Below, one piece after another: positions 33,744-42,815 of a stretch of 64,000 nucleotides of DNA. Within the stretch, counting starts at the first letter, position 1. Every line of letters starts with the position of its first letter. The position numbers and the translations under genes are program-made. Source of the stretch: Cupriavidus oxalaticus (GTDB lineage: Bacteria > Pseudomonadota > Gammaproteobacteria > Burkholderiales > Burkholderiaceae); assembly GCF_016894385.1 (NCBI RefSeq), contig NZ_CP069811.1:534501-598500 (forward strand), given 5' to 3'. Under the pieces are notes generated by a model. The model was given only the letters and a program-made list of their open reading frames with translations, had not been told where the DNA came from and did not search any database.

Positions 33744-35498
33744 ATGACCCAGAGCACAGCGCGCATGCAGGCCAGGGAGTTTGACGTGGTGGTGGTCGGC
33801 TCGGGCGCCGGAGGCATGCTGGCCGCCTGCCGCGCCGCCGACCGCGGGCTGTCGGTGGTGGTGCTGGAGAAGAGCGGCCAGTACGGCGGCACCTCGGCGG
33901 TGTCCGGCGGCGGCATCTGGATCCCGCTCAACCACCATATCGCGCCGGCGGGCGGGCAGGACGACTACGCCAAGGCGCTCGAGTATGTGCTCGCCTGCAC
34001 CGGCGACGACGGCGACCCGCGGCGGATCCGCGCCTACCTCGAGCAGGCGCCGCGCATGCTGCAATACCTGGAGCAGCAGGCCGGCGTGCGTTACTACACG
34101 CTGCCGCGCTACGCCGACTACTTCCAGAAGCTGCCCGGCGCGATGCCCGGCTACCGCGCGCTCGACCCGATGCCGTTCGACGGTGCGCGCCTGCGCGAGG
34201 AGTTCGACCGGCTGCGTCCGCCGTCGCCCGGTACGCTGGTGGGCGGCCGCGTGGCCGTGACCTCCGGCGAGGCGCACGCGCTGCTGTGCCGCTCGCCGGG
34301 CTGGTTCGGGCTGGCGGTGCGCCAGTTCGCCCGCTACTGGCTCGACTTCGGCTGGCGCCGCAAGACCCGGCGCGACCGCCGCCTGACGCTCGGCAACAGC
34401 CTGGCCGGCGGCCTGCGGCGGGCAATGATGGACCGCGCGATCCCGCTGTGGCTCAATACAGCGCTGCAAGACCTGGTCATCGAAGACGGTTCGGTCCGCG
34501 GTGTGCGCGCCGTGCAAAACGGGCAGGTGCTGGAAATCCGCGCGCTGCATGGCGTGATCCTGGCCGCCGGCGGCTTCGAGCGCAGCCAGGCCATGCGCGA
34601 GCAATACCTGCCGCAGCCGACGCAGGCGGGCTGGAGCGCGACGCCGCCCAACAACACCGGCGATGCGATCCGCGCGGGGCAGGCCGCCGGCGCCGGTGTC
34701 GCCCTGATGTCGCATGTGTGGGGCGCGCCTACCGTGCAGGTGCAGGGCGAGGAAAAACAGCGCGCGCTCTTTATCGAGCGCGCCATGCCGGGCTGCCTGG
34801 TGGTGAACGGGCAGGGCCGGCGCTTCGTCAACGAGGCCGCGCCGTATTCCGAGTTCGTGCCGGCCATGTACCGCGACCACGACAAGACCGGCTGCAGCGT
34901 GCCGGCATGGATGGTGTTCGACGCCACCTTCCGCCACAAGTACCCGTGCGGGCCGATCCTGCCCGGCTCGGTGATGCCGGACCGCAGCATTCCGGCCGGC
35001 CTGTCCGGCATCCTGGTGCGCGCCGACACGCTGGCGCACCTGGCGCAGCGGATCGGCGTGGACGCCGACGGGCTCGCCGGCAGCGTCGCCCGCATGAACC
35101 GCTACGCCGCCACCGGCGTGGACGAGGAATTCGGCAAGGGCGACAACCTGTTCGATACCTACTACAGCGACCCGGCGGTGCGCCCCAATCCGTGCCTGGC
35201 GCCGATCGGCAAGGCACCGTTCTACGCCGTGCGGCTCGATGCCGGCGATATCGGCACCAAGGGCGGGCTGGTGACCGACGCCAGCGCGCGCGTGCTGCGC
35301 GAGGACGGCAGCGCCATCGCCGGGCTGTTCGCCATCGGCAATACCAGTGCCTCGATGATGGGCACCAGCTATCCCGGTGCGGGCTCGACGCTCGGGCCCG
35401 CGATGACCTTCGGCTATATCGCTGCGGACGCGATCGCGCAGCAAGCGCGGCAGCCCACCGCCGCGCCCCACGCTCAACCCGTACAGGAGGCCCTATGA
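33744..35498 (+). CDS. kstD: FAD-dependent 3-ketosteroid dehydrogenase (KstD-like)
   Basis: 584 residues. FAD-binding GSGAGG at 19-24, then GGTSAVSGGGIWIP, and near the C-terminus TSYPGAGSTLGPAMTFGYIA; Tyr543 and Gly547 correspond to the Tyr/Gly pair that polarises the 3-keto group in Rhodococcus KstD1. It therefore probably introduces a double bond into ring A (delta-1), which with 9alpha-hydroxylation opens ring B. A delta-4(5alpha)-dehydrogenase is the main alternative. It lies between hsaA and hsaB and overlaps the hsaB start by ATGA. Confidence 0.87.
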   Translation: MTQSTARMQAREFDVVVVGSGAGGMLAACRAADRGLSVVVLEKSGQYGGTSAVSGGGIWIPLNHHIAPAGGQDDYAKALEYVLACTGDDGDPRRIRAYLEQAPRMLQYLEQQAGVRYYTLPRYADYFQKLPGAMPGYRALDPMPFDGARLREEFDRLRPPSPGTLVGGRVAVTSGEAHALLCRSPGWFGLAVRQFARYWLDFGWRRKTRRDRRLTLGNSLAGGLRRAMMDRAIPLWLNTALQDLVIEDGSVRGVRAVQNGQVLEIRALHGVILAAGGFERSQAMREQYLPQPTQAGWSATPPNNTGDAIRAGQAAGAGVALMSHVWGAPTVQVQGEEKQRALFIERAMPGCLVVNGQGRRFVNEAAPYSEFVPAMYRDHDKTGCSVPAWMVFDATFRHKYPCGPILPGSVMPDRSIPAGLSGILVRADTLAHLAQRIGVDADGLAGSVARMNRYAATGVDEEFGKGDNLFDTYYSDPAVRPNPCLAPIGKAPFYAVRLDAGDIGTKGGLVTDASARVLREDGSAIAGLFAIGNTSASMMGTSYPGAGSTLGPAMTFGYIAADAIAQQARQPTAAPHAQPVQEAL

Positions 35499-36019
35499 GC
35501 GCCAATCCGGAAACCAGCCCGACCCTGCGCGACGACATGCTGAAGGCGATGCGCCGCATGGCGCGCTCGGTGGCGGTCGTCAGCTGCCGCGATGGCGAGC
35601 GCCGCTATTCGATGTCGGTGACGGCGGTCGATTCGCTGTCGGCGGATCCGCCATCGCTGCTGATCTGCATCAACCGCAACTCGTCGATCTACCCGCCGCT
35701 CGATGCCGGCACCGACTTCTGCATCAACCTGCTGGCCGCCGACCACCAGGACATCGCGGTCGATTGCAGCGGCCGCCTCAAGGGCGAGGAACGCTTCACC
35801 AGCGGCGAGTGGGAGGACGACCTGCTCGGCGTGCCATGCCTGCGCAATGCACAGGCCAACCTGGTGTGCCGGCAGGACGGCCGCTTCGACTATGGCACCC
35901 ACGCCGTCTTCATCGGCCGGCTGCGCGAGGTGCGGCTGGCGGGCGAGGTGTCGCCGCTGGTCTATGTCGATGGCGCCTATACGACTTCCGCGCCGCTGCG
36001 CGCGCTGTGTTCCGCCTGA
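35495..36019 (+). CDS. hsaB: Flavin reductase component of 3-HSA monooxygenase (HsaB)
   Basis: 174 residues of the flavin-reductase-like, FMN-binding split-barrel family. Supplies reduced flavin to HsaA. Characteristic segments: VAVVSCRDGERRYSMSVTAVDSLSADPPSLLICINRNSS near the N-terminus and a GTHAVFIGRLREVR strand before the C-terminal YVDGAYT. Short for a two-domain reductase, normal for HsaB. Start overlaps the kstD stop (ATGA) and an AGGAGG site lies upstream. Confidence 0.92.
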   Translation: MSANPETSPTLRDDMLKAMRRMARSVAVVSCRDGERRYSMSVTAVDSLSADPPSLLICINRNSSIYPPLDAGTDFCINLLAADHQDIAVDCSGRLKGEERFTSGEWEDDLLGVPCLRNAQANLVCRQDGRFDYGTHAVFIGRLREVRLAGEVSPLVYVDGAYTTSAPLRALCSA

Positions 36020-36036
36020 GCCCCGGAGGCGCCAGC

Positions 36037-37737
36037 ATGCATCCCGATTCCGTCACGCCGGTCTACGCGCCGCTGCGGCTCGATGACCCCGACGCGCATC
36101 CGTGGCAGGCCGCCTGCGATGCCGTGGTGGTGGGCTTCGGCGCCGCGGGTGCCTGCGCGGCGCTGGAAGCGGCGCGCGGCCGCGCGCGCGTGATCGTCGC
36201 CGAGCGTTTCGAAGGCGGCGGCGCCAGCGCGAAGAGCGGCGGCGTGGTGTATGCGGGCGGCGGCACGTCCTACCAGGCCGCCGCGGGCTATGCCGATACG
36301 CCGCAGGCGATGGCGGACTACCTGCGCCAGGAGACCGGCGGCGTCGTCAGCGAGGCCACGCTGCAGTCCTTCTGCGAGCGCAGCCGCGACATGCTGGCCT
36401 GGCTGGAAGACGTGGGCGTGCGCTTTGCCGCCACCGTGCCGCCGCGCAAGACATCGTATCCGGCGCAGCCGTATTACCTCTACTACTCCGGCAACGAAGC
36501 CGTGCCCGCGTACGCGCAGCACGCCGCGCCGGCGCCGCGCGGGCACCGCGTGAAAGGCCCCGGCATGTCCGGCCGCACGCTGTATGGCGCGCTGCGCGCT
36601 GCCGTGGAGGCCCGGGCGGAAATCACGGTCATGCGCCAGGCCGCGGCGCGCCGGCTGATCGTCGGCAAGGACGGCGCAGTCATCGGCATCGAGCTGTGGC
36701 AGGTGCCGCCTGGACGCCACCAGAGGCGCCACGCGCGCCTGGCGCGGCTGGCCGAGCGCCTGCACAACGCCATGCCGGGCGTTGCCGACCTGCTGCGCCA
36801 GCGCCTGCTGCAGCTCGAGCTGCGCCATGCGCAACCCGTGGCAGTGCGCACCCGCGCCGTCGTGCTGGCCACCGGCGGCTTTATCTTCAACCGCACCATG
36901 GTGGCGCGCCACGCCGGCAAGTACCTGCAGAACTGGCGTCTGGGCGCGACCGGATGCGATGGCAGCGGCATCCGGCTCGGCGAGTCGGCGGGCGCGGCCA
37001 CGCGGCACCTGGAGCGTGTGTCGGCCTGGCGCTTTATCAATCCGCCGTTCGAGTGGGCGCGCGGCTGCGTGGTCGACGCGCAGGGCACGCGCATCGGCAA
37101 CGAGGAAACCTATGGCGCCACGCTGGGCCACGCCATCTGCGAGCGGCATGGAGGGCGTGCCTGGCTGATCCTGAACCGCGCGCTGGCGCGCGCCGCACTG
37201 CGTGAATGCCTGGGCGGCCGCCTGTGGGCGTTCCAGGCCGTGCCCGCGGCGATGCTGCTGCTCGCCGGCGCCAGGCGTGCGTCCAGCATCGAGGCGCTGG
37301 CCGGCAAGCTGGGCATGCCGCCCGCCGCACTGCGCGCCACTGTCGACGCCTACAGCGCCGCTGCCCGCGGAGAGATTCCCGACCCGGCCGGCAAGTCCGC
37401 GCCGATGTGCGCCTCGCTGGAGGCCGGGCCATGGCTCGCCATCGACATCTCGGCGAACTCTCGCGTCTTCCCCTGTCCGGCGATCACCCTCGGCGGCTTG
37501 TCTGTGGAAGAGTCGAGCGGCCGTGTGCTGGCCGTCGCAGGCGGTGCCCCCATTTCGGGCCTCTATGCCGTCGGCCGGACCGCGGTGGGCATCGCCTCCA
37601 ATCATTACGTAAGCGGCCTGTCGCTTGCCGACTGCATCTGGTCGGGGCGCAATGCCGGCCGCCACCTGACACAACAGCCCGCCGGCGAGCGGCAGGCACA
37701 CACCAACGAGGAGATTACCCATGAGCCGACGTACTGA
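36037..37737 (+). CDS. FAD-binding dehydrogenase, probable second ketosteroid dehydrogenase
   Basis: 566 residues of the fumarate-reductase/KstD flavoprotein superfamily. GFGAAG at 33-38, AKSGGVVYAGGGTSYQ at the second FAD contact, a C-terminal GLYAVGRTAVGIASNHYVSGLSLADC. The AGGGT-Q signature differs from the first KstD-like protein and resembles proteins annotated as 3-oxo-5alpha-steroid 4-dehydrogenases, so a delta-4(5alpha) role is suggested but not proven. The last 17 bases overlap the following HSD gene in another frame. Confidence 0.8.
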   Translation: MHPDSVTPVYAPLRLDDPDAHPWQAACDAVVVGFGAAGACAALEAARGRARVIVAERFEGGGASAKSGGVVYAGGGTSYQAAAGYADTPQAMADYLRQETGGVVSEATLQSFCERSRDMLAWLEDVGVRFAATVPPRKTSYPAQPYYLYYSGNEAVPAYAQHAAPAPRGHRVKGPGMSGRTLYGALRAAVEARAEITVMRQAAARRLIVGKDGAVIGIELWQVPPGRHQRRHARLARLAERLHNAMPGVADLLRQRLLQLELRHAQPVAVRTRAVVLATGGFIFNRTMVARHAGKYLQNWRLGATGCDGSGIRLGESAGAATRHLERVSAWRFINPPFEWARGCVVDAQGTRIGNEETYGATLGHAICERHGGRAWLILNRALARAALRECLGGRLWAFQAVPAAMLLLAGARRASSIEALAGKLGMPPAALRATVDAYSAAARGEIPDPAGKSAPMCASLEAGPWLAIDISANSRVFPCPAITLGGLSVEESSGRVLAVAGGAPISGLYAVGRTAVGIASNHYVSGLSLADCIWSGRNAGRHLTQQPAGERQAHTNEEITHEPTY

Positions 37738-38485
37738 AGGCAAGATCGCGATCGTCACCGGGGCCGCCAGCGGCGTCGGCAAGGAAGACGCCCTGCTGCT
37801 GGCCCGCGAAGGCGCGCGCGTGGTGCTGACCGACCTGAACGAGGAAGCGGGCCACGCGCTGGCGCGCGAGATCGGCGAGACCGCGCTGTTCGTGCCGCAC
37901 GACATTGCCAGCGAAGCCGGCTGGCAGCAGGTGATGGCGCGCACCGGGCAGCGCTTCGGCGCGCCCAGCGTGCTGGTCAACAACGCTGCCATCCTGATGC
38001 TGGGCTCGGTCGAGGACGCCACGCTGGAGCAATGGCAGCGCGTCATGCGCATCAACGCCGACGGCTATTTCCTCGGCTGCAAGTACGGCGTGGCTGCGAT
38101 GAAGGCGGGCGGCGGCAGCATCGTCAATATGTCGTCGGTGGCGGCACTGGGCGGCATGGGGGCGTTCTGCGCCTACAGCGCCAGCAAGGGCGCGGTGGCG
38201 GCGCTGACGCGTGCCGTCGCAGGCCATTGCAAGCAGAGCGGCTACCGCATCCGCTGCAATGCGATCCATCCCGACGGCATCCTCACGCCGATGACCGCTG
38301 CCTTCCTGCCGGGCGGCGCGGCGGCCCTGCCGGAAGAGGTTGGCGGCGCCGAGCCGATGCAGCGCATGTGCCATCCGCGCGACGTGGCCAACCTGGTGCT
38401 GTTCCTGGCGTCGGACGAATCGCGCTTCATCAACGGCGCGGAACTGCGCATCGACAACGCGCAGACCATCATGGGCGTGGCCTGA
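37721..38485 (+). CDS. 3beta/17beta-hydroxysteroid dehydrogenase
   Basis: 254 residues, exactly the length of the 3beta/17beta-HSD of Comamonas testosteroni, and alike from end to end: IVTGAASGVGKED, LFVPHDIASEAGWQQVM, NNAAIL, MKAGGGSIVNMSSV, YSASKGAVAALTRA, NAIHPDGILTPM, LVLFLASDES. Oxidises 3beta- and 17beta-hydroxyls with NAD, the entry step for testosterone-type substrates before KSI/KstD. Catalytic Ser, Tyr and Lys are in place. It overlaps the preceding FAD gene by 17 bases. Confidence 0.92.
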   Translation: MSRRTEGKIAIVTGAASGVGKEDALLLAREGARVVLTDLNEEAGHALAREIGETALFVPHDIASEAGWQQVMARTGQRFGAPSVLVNNAAILMLGSVEDATLEQWQRVMRINADGYFLGCKYGVAAMKAGGGSIVNMSSVAALGGMGAFCAYSASKGAVAALTRAVAGHCKQSGYRIRCNAIHPDGILTPMTAAFLPGGAAALPEEVGGAEPMQRMCHPRDVANLVLFLASDESRFINGAELRIDNAQTIMGVA

Positions 38486-38514
38486 CGCCGCACCTCAGCT
38501 ATAGAAGGACATCC

Positions 38515-39558
38515 ATGGCGCCAGTGCAATTCCATCGGCTGCAGATCGCCGAAGTCATCACGGAAACGGAGCAGGCGCATTCGCTGGTCTTCGCGCTGCC
38601 TGACGGCTTGCGCGACGCCTTTGCCTACCGTCCCGGCCAGTTCCTGACGCTGCGCGTGCCCGTCGACGGCGTGCCGCTGCAGCGCTGTTATTCGCTGTCG
38701 AGCACGCCCGAGGTCGACCATGCCTTGCGCGTGACGATCAAGCGGGTGCAAAGCGGGCGCGTTTCCAACTGGATCTGCGACCACCTTGGCGCGGGCGATA
38801 CGGTCGAGGTGATGCCTCCGGCCGGCGTGTTCACCCCGCCCACGCTGCATGGCGATTTCCTGCTGCTGGCCGGCGGCAGCGGCATCACGCCGGTGCTGTC
38901 GATCGCCAGGGCGGCACTGCGCCACGGGCGCGGCGCGGTGACGCTGGTCTATGCCAACCGCGACGAGCGCTCCGTCATCTTCCGCGAGGCGCTCGGCGAA
39001 CTGGCGAACAGCCACCCCGGCCGGCTGCGCGTGATCCACTGGCTGGACAGCGTGCAGGGGCCGCCGACGCAGCGCCAGATCGAGGAACTGGTGCGGCCGT
39101 GGAGCCTGGCCGAGTGCTTTGTCTGCGGGCCGGGCCCGTTCATGGACGCGGCGCAGGCGGCGCTGCAGCAGCTTGGCGTGCCGCGCGGCAAGCTGCATGT
39201 GGAACGCTTCGTGTCCCTGCCGGATGTAGCGGCGGCGAAGACGGCGGTGGCGCCTGTCCCGCTCGAGCCCGCCGCCATGCGCGGCGCGGCGCTGACCGTG
39301 CAGCTCGACGGCGCAAGCCACCAGCTCAATGTCGCGCCCGACGAGACGGTGCTCGATGCGCTGCAGCGCGCAGGCGTGTCCGCGCCCAGTTCCTGCCGCG
39401 CGGGCCTGTGCGGCGCCTGCATGTGCCAGGTGACGCAGGGCGACGTGACGCTCGGCGAAAACCATGTGCTCGACCGCACCGACCTCGACGCGGGCTGGAC
39501 GCTGGCCTGCCAGGCGCGCCCCGCGAGCGACGAACTCCACCTGAAGTTTCCGGATTGA
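38515..39558 (+). CDS. kshB: Reductase component of 3-ketosteroid 9alpha-hydroxylase (KshB type)
   Basis: 347 residues: FAD domain (QRCYSLSSTPE), NAD domain (LLLAGGSGITPVLSI, FVCGPGPFMDAA) and a C-terminal plant-type [2Fe-2S] domain with Cys294, Cys299, Cys302 and Cys332. Passes electrons from NADH to the Rieske oxygenase KshA, which is encoded 23 kb downstream at 62727. The domain order matches KshB and other class IA reductases. The proximity to KstD and HSD genes supports the KshB assignment over a generic phenylacetate-type reductase. Confidence 0.9.
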   Translation: MAPVQFHRLQIAEVITETEQAHSLVFALPDGLRDAFAYRPGQFLTLRVPVDGVPLQRCYSLSSTPEVDHALRVTIKRVQSGRVSNWICDHLGAGDTVEVMPPAGVFTPPTLHGDFLLLAGGSGITPVLSIARAALRHGRGAVTLVYANRDERSVIFREALGELANSHPGRLRVIHWLDSVQGPPTQRQIEELVRPWSLAECFVCGPGPFMDAAQAALQQLGVPRGKLHVERFVSLPDVAAAKTAVAPVPLEPAAMRGAALTVQLDGASHQLNVAPDETVLDALQRAGVSAPSSCRAGLCGACMCQVTQGDVTLGENHVLDRTDLDAGWTLACQARPASDELHLKFPD

Positions 39559-39559
39559 C

Positions 39560-41200
39560 ATGACCCCATCTGACACCATCGACGACATTGCGGTGCTGGC
39601 CGGCCAGGACGCCCCGGAAGCAGCCGCCAACGAGGATATCCCCGCGACCATACCCGAGCTGGTGCGGCGCGCGGCGCTACGCCACGGCGAGCGTATCGCC
39701 ATCCAGGAGGACGGGCTGCGCCTGAGCTACGCCGCGCTGGATGCCTGCCGGATCGAGGCGGGCCGCGCGCTGATGGCGCTCGGCGTGCAGCCGGGCGACC
39801 GCGTGGCGGTATGGGCGCCGAATTTCTCCGAATGGATCATCGCGGCGCTGGCCACGCACAGCGTGGGTGCCGCGCTGGTGCCGCTCAATACGCGCATGAA
39901 GGGCGCCGAAGCCGGCGCCGTGCTGGCCGACAGCGGCGCGCGGCTGCTGGTCTGCGTCGACGACTTCCTCGGCGAAAGCTATCCGCAGATGCTGGCGCCG
40001 CATCGTCCCGCCACGCTGGAGCGGCTGGTGATCCTGCGGCCGGGGCAGGGCAGGGCGCTGGCCGACGGCGAGCTGGCGTGGGATGGCTTCCTTGGACTGG
40101 CGCAGCAGGTGGACATGGCGGCGTTCGCGCAGCGCGAGGCCGGCGTGCGCGGCGACACGCCGATGGACATCATGTTCACCTCGGGCACCACCGGGCGGCC
40201 CAAGGGCGTGATGAGCGCGCACGCGCAGAACCTGCGCGCCATCGACGGCTGGGCCGCGATCACGGGCGTGCGCGCCGGGGACCGCTACCTGATCGTCAAT
40301 CCCTTCTTCCATACCTTCGGCTACAAGGCAGGATGGCTTGCCGCGCTGTCGCGCGGGGCCACGGTGCTGCCGCACCTGGTGTTCGATGCCGATGCCGTGA
40401 TGACGCGCGTGGAGAACGAGCGCATCACGGTGCTGCCGGGGCCGCCGACGCTCTACCAGACGCTGCTCAACGCGCCGCGGCTGCGCGAGTTCGACCTGTC
40501 ATCGCTGCGGGTTGCGGTGACCGGCGCTTCGGCGATCGCGCCGGTGCTGATCGAACGCATGCGCGAGGAACTGGGCTTCGACACCGTGATTACTGGCTAC
40601 GGCCTGACTGAATCGTGCGGCTTTGCCACGCTGACCCGCGCCGGCGACGATGCCGAAACGGTGGCGGGCACCTCCGGCCGCGCCATGCCGGGGATCGAGC
40701 TGCGCTGCGTCGATGCGCAGGGACAGCCGGTCGCGACCGGCGAGCCGGGCGAGGTGCTGGTGCGCGGCTACAACGTGATGCAGGGTTACTTCGGCTTGCC
40801 GGCGGCGACGGCGGAAGCCATCGACGCCGACGGCTGGCTGCATACCGGCGACGTCGGCACGCTCGATGCGCGCGGCTACCTGCGCATTACCGACCGCATC
40901 AAGGACATGTTCATCGTCGGCGGCTTCAACTGCTATCCGGCCGAGGTGGAGAAGCTGCTGACGGCCCATCCGGCGGTGGCCCAGGTGGCGGTGGTGGGCA
41001 TGCCGCACGAGCGCCTGGGCGAAGTCGGTCGGGCCTACGTGGTGCTGCGACATGGCGCGCGCCTCGATGCCGAGACCCTGATCGTCTGGGCGCGCAGGCA
41101 CATGGCCAACTACAAGGTGCCGCGCGAGGTGCAGTTCGTCACATCGCTGCCGGTGAGCGCGGCGGGCAAGGTGCTGAAGTATCAGCTGCGTGAAGCCTGA
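39560..41200 (+). CDS. fadD3: HIP-CoA ligase FadD3
   Basis: 546-residue AMP-forming acyl-CoA synthetase, alike to M. tuberculosis FadD3 over its length (NPFFHTFGYKAG, ITVLPGPPTLYQTLL, VTGASAIAPVLIERM, WLHTGDVG, RITDRIKDMFIVGGFNCYPAEVE). It activates HIP, the C/D-ring propionate released by HsaD, to HIP-CoA. ATP-binding FTSGTTGRPKG at about residue 206-216 and C-terminal catalytic Lys in AGKVLKYQL. Overlaps or abuts the kshB stop by one base. The N-terminal 25 residues are an extension relative to FadD3. Confidence 0.93.
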   Translation: MTPSDTIDDIAVLAGQDAPEAAANEDIPATIPELVRRAALRHGERIAIQEDGLRLSYAALDACRIEAGRALMALGVQPGDRVAVWAPNFSEWIIAALATHSVGAALVPLNTRMKGAEAGAVLADSGARLLVCVDDFLGESYPQMLAPHRPATLERLVILRPGQGRALADGELAWDGFLGLAQQVDMAAFAQREAGVRGDTPMDIMFTSGTTGRPKGVMSAHAQNLRAIDGWAAITGVRAGDRYLIVNPFFHTFGYKAGWLAALSRGATVLPHLVFDADAVMTRVENERITVLPGPPTLYQTLLNAPRLREFDLSSLRVAVTGASAIAPVLIERMREELGFDTVITGYGLTESCGFATLTRAGDDAETVAGTSGRAMPGIELRCVDAQGQPVATGEPGEVLVRGYNVMQGYFGLPAATAEAIDADGWLHTGDVGTLDARGYLRITDRIKDMFIVGGFNCYPAEVEKLLTAHPAVAQVAVVGMPHERLGEVGRAYVVLRHGARLDAETLIVWARRHMANYKVPREVQFVTSLPVSAAGKVLKYQLREA

Positions 41201-41216
41201 TCAACGGGGACTGACC

Positions 41217-41663
41217 ATGACCGAGATTGCCGGCATTGCCGACCGCCTTGCACGGCTGGAAGCCGCGGATGCGATCCGGGCGCTCAAGCTGCGCTACCTG
41301 CGGGCGTGCGATGACAAAGATACCGAAGCCATGCGGGCCTGCTTCGTGCCGGACAACGCGCATATCCACTATGACCGCATCGGCAGCTTTCCCGGGCGTG
41401 ATGCGCTGGTGCAGTGTTTTGTGGAGCTGGCGTGCCGGACTACGCTGCGGGAGATGCATTTTGCGGGGGCGTCGGAGATCCGTGTGCTGGATGCCGATAC
41501 GGCGCAGGGCAGCTGGGATCTGGCGTACCTGGCGCTGGACGATGCCAATGGCTCGCGTACGTTCCTGACCGGGCGCTATGCGGATGAGTATGTGCGGGTG
41601 GATAGGGCGTGGTTGATCCGCTCGACGGTGTTTACGACGGGGTTGCTGTCGCAGGGCAGTTAA
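41217..41663 (+). CDS. NTF2/SnoaL-like protein
   Basis: 148 residues of the cone-shaped NTF2-like fold (LKLRYLRACDDKDTEAMRACFVPD, then GRDALVQCFVELA). It shares fold class with KSI but lacks the Tyr14/Asp38 pattern, so isomerase activity is not expected. Follows fadD3 by 16 bases, last gene of the hsaA operon before a perfect hairpin. Similar proteins act as dehydratases, cyclases or carriers; function here unknown. Confidence 0.8.
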   Translation: MTEIAGIADRLARLEAADAIRALKLRYLRACDDKDTEAMRACFVPDNAHIHYDRIGSFPGRDALVQCFVELACRTTLREMHFAGASEIRVLDADTAQGSWDLAYLALDDANGSRTFLTGRYADEYVRVDRAWLIRSTVFTTGLLSQGS

Positions 41664-41688
41664 TGCTGCGGCAGGTAGCGCTGTATTT

Positions 41689-41726
41689 GTTTGCTCCCCT
41701 CTCCCGCTTTGCGGGAGAGGGGAGCG
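41689..41726 (+). repeat. Dispersed hairpin repeat, copy e, between convergent genes
   Basis: Perfect 15-bp stem GCTCCCCTCTCCCGC / GCGGGAGAGGGGAGC with a TTT loop (41693-41725). Its place between the convergent NTF2-like and SDR genes would suit a bidirectional transcription stop, though there is no T-tract. Confidence 0.9.
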
Positions 41727-41759
41727 TATGCGTGGGGTGATGGCTAGCCCGATCGCCAT

Positions 41760-42626
41760 TTACTCCACGATCGCCGGATGCACCGCCGGCGGGCCACCCA
41801 GCACCTCCCGGTACGAAGGTGGCTGCACCCCCTGCGCATCGACAATCCCATACCCCAGCGCCGCCTCCGCCGCGATCAGCACCTGGCCCGATTTCTCCAT
41901 CAGCCCAGGATCGCGATACAGCGCTGCAATGACTTTCCCGGTGAATTCAGGGGTCTCCGCCACGGTGGCGAACGACGCGTACTTGTCGGGATGCTGTTCC
42001 CACACGCGCTGCGTGCGCGCGGTGCGCAGCGGCCCCATCCACACCGAGACCGCCGCCACGCCATGCGGGCGCAGGTCGACCGCCATGTCATGGGCGAACT
42101 TGTCGATGCCGGCCTTCTGCGCTCCGTACGCGGGCCCATGCATATAGCAATTGGCGCCGAACGACGAGGTGAACACGATCAACCCGCGCCCCTGCGCCGC
42201 CATTATCGGAGCCGCATGCCAGCTTGCCACGTAGCCCGAACGCAGGCCCACGTCGAGGATGCCGGCCATTTCCAGCGGCTTCTGCCAGAACGGCCCTGGC
42301 ACGATCAGCTCGTCATGCAAGAACGTGGCGTTGTTGACCAGGATGTCGAGCCGGCCTGCTTCGTCGCGCACCCGGCGGAACAGCGCCGCCACTTGCTCGT
42401 CGTCGCCATGATCGCAAGCGACAGCGATGCCGCGCCCACCCAGCGCATCGATCTCGCGCGCCGTGGCGTGGATCGTGCCCGGCAGCGGCGTACTGCCTTC
42501 CAGCTCGGTGCGCCCGGTGACATACACGGTAGCGCCTGCCGCGCCGAGCGCCAGTGCAATGCCCCGTCCGGCGCCGCGCGATGCGCCGGTCACCACGGCA
42601 ACGCACGGTTGTCCTGACTCCTTCAT
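41760..42626 (-). CDS. SDR-family oxidoreductase
   Basis: 288 residues. TGASRGAGRG cofactor motif, NNATF instead of NNAG, TSS in VFTSSFGA, YGAQKAG catalytic Tyr/Lys. Longer than the classical SDR because of an extended C-terminus (QGVQPPSYREVLGGPPAVHP). A TGRTE motif after the second strand suggests NADP(H). Divergent from hsaC with its own operator 64 bases upstream of the start. Substrate unknown. Confidence 0.86.
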   Translation of the reverse strand: MKESGQPCVAVVTGASRGAGRGIALALGAAGATVYVTGRTELEGSTPLPGTIHATAREIDALGGRGIAVACDHGDDEQVAALFRRVRDEAGRLDILVNNATFLHDELIVPGPFWQKPLEMAGILDVGLRSGYVASWHAAPIMAAQGRGLIVFTSSFGANCYMHGPAYGAQKAGIDKFAHDMAVDLRPHGVAAVSVWMGPLRTARTQRVWEQHPDKYASFATVAETPEFTGKVIAALYRDPGLMEKSGQVLIAAEAALGYGIVDAQGVQPPSYREVLGGPPAVHPAIVE

Positions 42627-42661
42627 GTCTGCTCCTCCTGTAAGCGGCTTGTGCCGCCTCA

Positions 42662-42705
42662 AGCGTGCGGCGCATAGCGACACCGCGCATCACATGTTCG
42701 GACTA
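42662..42705 (-). promoter_or_regulatory. Promoter of the SDR gene divergent from hsaC
   Basis: Minus-strand site TAGTCCGAACATGTGA (42690-42705): left half perfect, right half poor. A -10-like CACGCT (42662-42667) lies 22 bases away. Confidence 0.5.
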
Positions 42706-42738
42706 GACCCCACAGCGCCTGTGGCAGGAAATCCCGGC

Positions 42739-42782
42739 TAGTCCGCCAGGACGATGCGTCGCCGGACTGCAAGCGAAAGAAT
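42739..42782 (+). promoter_or_regulatory. hsaC long-operon promoter with operator
   Basis: Operator TAGTCCGCCAGGACGA (42739-42754) and, after 22 bases, AAGAAT (42777-42782). It probably drives the colinear run of genes from hsaC to the OYE-like gene. Confidence 0.75.
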
Positions 42783-42815
42783 CGGCTCCATCGCAACGAA
42801 CCAGTGGAGACCGGC

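Noticed and set aside
32487..35477. Open frame of about 1000 codons on the minus strand opposite hsaA and kstD
   Set aside because: Same antisense artefact of high third-position GC; no motif or ribosome-binding site.
41217..41663. Second ketosteroid isomerase
   Set aside because: It has the NTF2 fold but lacks the catalytic Tyr/Asp pattern seen in the protein at 15378-15755.
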